Below, in pieces: positions 26,219 to 30,737 of a stretch of DNA of 30,737 bases. Made by a program: the position numbers and the translations under genes. This stretch comes from DASWHD01 sp036393335 (lineage in GTDB: Bacteria > CG2-30-53-67 > CG2-30-70-394): positions 1-30,737 of the forward strand of contig DASWHD010000030.1 of assembly GCA_036393335.1 (NCBI GenBank), read 5' to 3'. Each line of letters begins with the position of its first letter. Positions within the stretch are counted from its first letter, which is position 1. The notes under the pieces are model-generated. The model did no database searches, had not been told where the DNA came from, and saw only the letters and a list, made by a program, of their open reading frames with translations.

Positions 26219-26911
26219 TCAGTGGTGATGCCGGTGCGGTCCGAGGTTCACATCCCGTCGATCGAGGGGTCGCAGGAGGTCGATCCGTCGATGCCTTGCA
26301 CCTACCGTCACGTGGTCCACGTGGATCCGAACGTACGAGATCCGGCCGTCCGCCTCCTGCCGTCCTCCTAGCTCCAAGCGCCCGAACACGGTCACGGCGT
26401 ACGGTTGCCAGGCGCTCCCGTAACCTGCGCGTGGAGGCAACAGGGCGTGGACGACGTCGTGTGGAATGCCGTCCGCGATCCCATACTCCTGCTCCAGGGT
26501 GGAGAAGGGGGCCTCCGTGAACATGAAGACCGACGGGTCCGCATTGATCTGGCGCACCATGAAACCGGTCATGCGAACGCGCTGGCTTTCGAGCTCGCGG
26601 GCCGTGGTGGTGTATTGCAGCCCTTTCGGCCCGACGGGGGCCACGAACAGGTCCGCGAAGCGGACGGCCGTGTAGTCCGCGGCGACCTTGCCATCGAGGA
26701 AGCCCGCGTCCGGCTCGGTGGCCCTTGCGCCATCGGGACGATCATCCTGCGCGCGAGAGTGGCCAGGAGCGTGCCCCTCGGCCATTCCTATCATAGGATC
26801 CACGCTAGGCGCCGGCACGTTTGTCTGGGCTGCGCAGGACACGGGAGGGAAGGCGAGGCTGGCGAGGACCAGACTCGGCGAGGACATCTTGCACTCGAGC
26901 AAAATCCGCAT
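26219..26911 (-). CDS. Exported protein of unknown function with His-rich C-terminus
   Basis: I cannot name this 230-aa protein with confidence. Its N-terminus is signal-like (SLVLASLAFPPVSCAAQ; a possible but weak lipobox). After a disordered segment (about 35-75, rich in Asp, Ala, His) comes a compact beta-rich domain (VRMTGFMVRQ ... WQPYAVTVFGRLELGG ... ISYVRIHVD). This is reminiscent of the OB-fold DUF3299 type, a weak resemblance only. The C-terminus ends in HRHHH and could bind metal. The start may be 26911 or the in-frame ATG at 26887; neither has a good Shine-Dalgarno. It is immediately upstream of the alkaline phosphatase and may be co-transcribed with it. Confidence 0.6.
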   Translation of the reverse strand: MRILLECKMSSPSLVLASLAFPPVSCAAQTNVPAPSVDPMIGMAEGHAPGHSRAQDDRPDGARATEPDAGFLDGKVAADYTAVRFADLFVAPVGPKGLQYTTTARELESQRVRMTGFMVRQINADPSVFMFTEAPFSTLEQEYGIADGIPHDVVHALLPPRAGYGSAWQPYAVTVFGRLELGGRQEADGRISYVRIHVDHVTVGARHRRIDLLRPLDRRDVNLGPHRHHH

Positions 26912-27275
26912 GCGCCCGATGTTCGCTTTAAGGTGTCACGCCTCAAGGGCGGACGCGTCACGATTCGGCGAAGGACTGCTTCACAGGGATGGCACCTTTC
27001 TGCAGAAGGTGGTCCGGCGGGAGTGGCACAGCGAAGGGCCAACGCCCCTTACTGCTGCCGCCCTGTGCCCACCCCCGGCCCAGTCTCCTGGCCGGGGCGG
27101 TGACCATGTGGAGGCCCAGAATGCTGCTCCTGCAAGTGCTGTGGATCGGGGCCATCTTATCCACAGGCCGTAGCTCGGTGACCGACGCCAAGGTGACGGT
27201 GCGTGTGTGAAGACCGAGTGTAACCCGCGTCTCTCATCACGCCTTTAACCCTGAGACCTGCTGTCGAGACAGTGG
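26912..27275. other. Gene-poor stretch before the phosphodiesterase remnant
   Basis: No convincing complete gene is seen. A hairpin with a perfect 8-bp stem (CCCCGGCC at 27073-27080, GGCCGGGG at 27090-27097) is present. A 34-codon plus-strand frame at 27106-27207 (MWRPRMLLLQVLWIGA...) starts like a signal peptide but has nothing after it and may be a truncated gene start. The stretch ends in a degenerate repeat copy at 27221 and the decayed gene at 27276. Confidence 0.5.
27221..27241 (+). repeat. Degenerate copy of the TAGCCCGCATTTCTCACC repeat
   Basis: TAACCCGCGTCTCTCATCAC matches the repeat seen at 20994 and 23913 in about 17 of 21 positions. It lies just upstream of the phosphodiesterase remnant, and another divergent copy lies at 28308. 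Confidence 0.5.
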
Positions 27276-27659
27276 TTGGCGGGCCGTTTTCCGTTCAACT
27301 GGACCGCATCCGGCAGCAGATTCCTAAGTCAGGCGAACTACGCGCAGAGGATGATTGACGAGCTCAAGGATGCGGATGCCGACCCGAGAGATGTCTGGGC
27401 ACAGTCATTCAACGTAGACGACATCCTGTACTGGATTCAGAACGAGCCACGATTCGGCAAGCAGGCCGTATATCTGGATGACGTCGACCCCACCACGATC
27501 CCCCCCACCCCGGGACTATCGCCCGCCGATCTGATGCAATTGAAGCATCAGGGCGTGCGGATCATCGCACCGCCCATGTGGGCACTGCTGGCAGTCGATC
27601 CATCGGGCGAAATCGTCCCGTCTGAGTATGCAAACGACATCCGGAAGGGCCTCCAGTAA
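27276..27659 (+). pseudogene. Glycerophosphodiester phosphodiesterase fragment
   Basis: The 127-aa frame matches my recollection of the central to C-terminal part of a GDPD-family enzyme: ANYAQRMIDEL, DVWAQSFNVDDILYWIQNEPRFGKQAVYLDD, GVRIIAPPMWALLAVD and GEIVPSEYA. The N-terminal half is missing; a stop codon lies at 27252 and no upstream frame supplies it. The metal-binding and catalytic HG...E...D signature of GDPD is therefore absent. The chain also stops (RKGLQ) before the expected GL(D/K)IITWTLERSG end of the barrel. It is truncated on both sides and would be inactive. It lies between two degenerate repeat copies, so it looks like debris of a rearrangement. Confidence 0.7.
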
Positions 27660-27674
27660 CGGCTTGGCCATCGT

Positions 27675-27704
27675 GGGGGCTCCTCAAGGTGTTGAGGAGC
27701 CCCC
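27675..27704. terminator. Strong GC-rich hairpin after the phosphodiesterase fragment
   Basis: A perfect 12-bp stem (GGGGGCTCCTCA at 27675-27686, TGAGGAGCCCCC at 27693-27704) has a 6-base loop and lies 15 bases after the stop codon. It is terminator-like but lacks a T-run on either strand. Confidence 0.55.
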
Positions 27705-27773
27705 ATCGCTGCAACGCGAGGCGGCAACAACGCAGGCACCTCTACGAGGAGACGCCGCCGGCGCCCACAACAC

Positions 27774-27917
27774 TCAACGGGCGCCGCGGCGAGTGACGAG
27801 ATCCAGAAAGGTACCCCGGTGAAGGAGAAGCCCGACCACCAGCACCCGCCAGCCATAGCAGCGGCAGATGGTTACCGGGTGAATGATCAGGTCCTTGCGT
27901 GTGATGAGGCCGAACAT
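27774..27917 (-). CDS. Possible small protein (47 aa)
   Basis: The frame MFGLITRKDLIIHPVTICRC, ending GTFLDLVTRRGAR, has a central hydrophobic stretch (VLVVGLLL) flanked by basic residues. It could be a small membrane-associated protein. No family could be named. A GGA lies about nine bases before the ATG. The longer frame upstream to 28115 is unlike protein sequence. Support is limited to plausible composition and the start; it may be spurious. Confidence 0.3.
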   Translation of the reverse strand: MFGLITRKDLIIHPVTICRCYGWRVLVVGLLLHRGTFLDLVTRRGAR

Positions 27918-28455
27918 GGCGTCGTTTCCGGGGTACTGGCCACCGTCTGTGCTGCGTATGAAGCAAGCAACGTGCCAAAGTCCCTTTCCCACGTGACTCG
28001 TTGATCTCTCGGGACTTTCCCGCTTCGCACGAGAGCGCGTCGTCCCTGGAAGGGGACACCGCGTCTCAAAGTCGGACGGGAGTGCCCGGCTTCGGGGCAC
28101 TTCACCGCCCCCCACCGACCAGTCGTGGGGGAGGGGCAGCCTGAAAGCTTGAAGAATGGCTGGAATGTCTTCTTCGTGCGGACGGGGGGTCGACCGGGAT
28201 CACCGGCCGAGGGGACACCCTCGCGGTAGAGGAGGCGGTTGCCGGCGAGGGCCGAGAGGGCAGCGACTCCCATGCGGACTGACGGACACCTGGTGAAGAC
28301 CGACCTTGCCCGTATTTCTCACCCCGGATCGTCGCGAGGGTGCTGGCCCACGCGGAGCCATCACCGCGCTTGCGCCCGCGCCGGACGCCTGGAATTCTCA
28401 TGGCATGCAGCCGGATGCGGAGTAGGACTCTCGCGGTGTTCTGCCACCGCTGAAC
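27918..28455. other. Stretch without a recognised gene upstream of the AlgB-like regulator
   Basis: No protein family could be recognised in any frame. A hairpin with a 7-bp stem (AGTGCCC at 28081-28087, GGGCACT at 28095-28101) and a divergent repeat copy at 28308 are the only clear structures. The promoter of the regulator gene should lie in the last part, but no confident promoter boxes were seen. The region may be decayed or rearranged sequence. Confidence 0.5.
28308..28338 (+). repeat. Divergent copy of the GCCCGCATTTCTCACC repeat
   Basis: GCCCGTATTTCTCACC at 28308-28323 differs by one base from the repeat core. It is followed by GGATCGTCGC, similar to the inner sequence of the right arm of the dctP-dctQ element (AGTCGTCGC on its complement). 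No inverted partner was seen nearby. Confidence 0.6.
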
Positions 28456-29787
<1,332 letters not shown>

Positions 29788-29801
29788 CGCGGGCCTTCAC
29801 G

Positions 29802-30737
29802 TTACTCACTGGCGACGGGGCGCGATCCCGCCTCAACCACGGGCAGGGTGAACCAGAAGGTCGCGCCGTGGCCCGGCTCGCTCACCACGCCGATCTCGCC
29901 GCCGTGGGCCTCGACCACATCCTTGGCGACCGAGAGCCCCAGGCCGGCGGCACCGGCCGGTGTGCCGGGGACGCGAAAGAACCGCTCGAAGATCCGCTCC
30001 TGGTACTCTACCGGGACTCCCGGCCCCGGGTCGTGAACCGCGAAGCGAACGCTGCCCTCGGCCTCGCTCGCGCGGACCCGGATGGTGCCTCCGCCGGGCG
30101 TGTACCGCAGGGCGTTGCCGAGGAGGTTGCCGAGGACAAGCTGGAGGCGATCGAGGTCCGCCTCCACTGCGGGCAGCGAGGGGGTGACCTCCGTCTCGAG
30201 GGCGATACCGGTCTGGCGGGCGACCGACTGCTGGGCCTCCACCGCGCTCGCCACGAGGGCCGCCGGCGCCACCGGCTGGAGGCGGAGCTCGATCTTGCCG
30301 GACTGGAGCCGCGCCAGGTCGAGGAGGTCGTTCACGATCCACTGCAACCGCTCGCAGTCTTCCCGCGCGGCGTGGAGCAGCCCCGCCTGCCGGTCGGTGA
30401 TCGGGCCGGCGGCCTCCTCGATGCACAGATGGATCGCCATGTGCAGGGAGGTCAGCGGCGTGCGGAACTCGTGGGCCACGGTCGCCACGAGGTCGTTCTT
30501 CAGCTCGTCGAACCGGCGCAGGCGAGTCACGTCCTGCAGGAGGACGGTCACCCCCTTGATCCCCTCGTCGGCGTACATGGGATTGGCGCGCGTCAACAGA
30601 TAGCGATCTCCTGCCGGTGCGCCGACGCGCACCGCCTCGTCGAAGCCGTGGGGCACGTACGGCCCCTTGCCCGCCATGACGTGGTTTCGGGCGCGCTCGA
30701 TGGCCGCGCGCACGGCGGGGTCTGCGCCCATGAGCGG
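29802..30737 (-). CDS. KinB-like sensor histidine kinase, C-terminal part (cut by window edge)
   Basis: This is the transmitter part of a membrane sensor kinase, probably the partner of the AlgB-like regulator. The visible part starts in a PAS-like domain (residues to about LLQDVTRLRRFDELK). It continues with the dimerisation/phosphoacceptor domain (H box AHEFRTPLTSLHMAIHL) and the HATPase domain: N box LGNLLGNALRYTPGG, G1 HDPGPGVP, F box ERIFERFFRVPG, G2 GAAGLGLSVAKDVVEAHGGEI. The frame is open to the window edge, so an internal Met at 30731 is not the start. The sensor and membrane segments lie outside the window. The order differs from the algB-kinB operon of Pseudomonas, since the two genes face each other here. 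Confidence 0.93.
   Translation of the reverse strand, partial: PLMGADPAVRAAIERARNHVMAGKGPYVPHGFDEAVRVGAPAGDRYLLTRANPMYADEGIKGVTVLLQDVTRLRRFDELKNDLVATVAHEFRTPLTSLHMAIHLCIEEAAGPITDRQAGLLHAAREDCERLQWIVNDLLDLARLQSGKIELRLQPVAPAALVASAVEAQQSVARQTGIALETEVTPSLPAVEADLDRLQLVLGNLLGNALRYTPGGGTIRVRASEAEGSVRFAVHDPGPGVPVEYQERIFERFFRVPGTPAGAAGLGLSVAKDVVEAHGGEIGVVSEPGHGATFWFTLPVVEAGSRPVASE

Noticed and set aside
27106..27207. 34-codon frame with signal-peptide-like start
   Set aside because: It is too short for an exported protein and has no clear ribosome site; it is kept only as a possible gene remnant.

Overview
The window is a GC-rich bacterial chromosome segment. SpoT/RelA, FadL, MutL, an AlgB/KinB-like two-component pair and a TRAP transporter suggest a proteobacterium or a Desulfobacterota-like lineage. 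No rRNA, tRNA or other marker fixes the taxon, so I leave it at that level. No tRNA, rRNA, CRISPR array, phage module or intact insertion sequence was seen.

Left part (1-7000). The N-terminal part of a SpoT/RelA-type (p)ppGpp enzyme runs off the left edge. It is divergent from a FadL-like outer-membrane protein, a FabH-like ketoacyl synthase and a small secreted protein. A secreted subtilisin-like protease with Ig and IPT/TIG domains lies on the minus strand. Divergent from it is a CPBP membrane protease of the exosortase-associated type.

Biosynthetic and repair block (7047-16000, all +). A TPR protein and CutA precede trpG-trpD-trpC-trpF-trpB-trpA-accD-mutL. The set covers tryptophan synthesis from anthranilate onward plus the glutaminase subunit, but trpE is absent. 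accD (carboxyltransferase beta) and mutL close the run. Several gene junctions here hold long inverted repeats that start at a stop codon and end just before the next start codon.

Middle (16156-23013). A membrane Ser/Thr kinase with an outer TPR domain and a tetraheme lipoprotein cytochrome (-) come first. After a 63-aa ORF there is a complete TPR-protein-associated TRAP (TPAT) transporter: tatT, dctP, dctQ, dctM. Two of its junctions hold further palindromic repeats.

Right part (23014-30737). The most notable item is a short reading frame at 23586-23915. It has an in-frame TGA followed, 20 nt later, by a perfect 7-bp hairpin with a GGTC loop resembling a bacterial SECIS element. The frame then continues without a break into a four-Cys zinc ribbon, so it is a candidate undescribed selenoprotein. 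Beyond it are a PhoA-family alkaline phosphatase with an N-terminal Ig-like domain and an upstream secreted protein (-). Next come a glycerophosphodiester phosphodiesterase remnant between degenerate repeat copies and a convergent AlgB-like regulator and KinB-like kinase. The kinase runs off the right edge.
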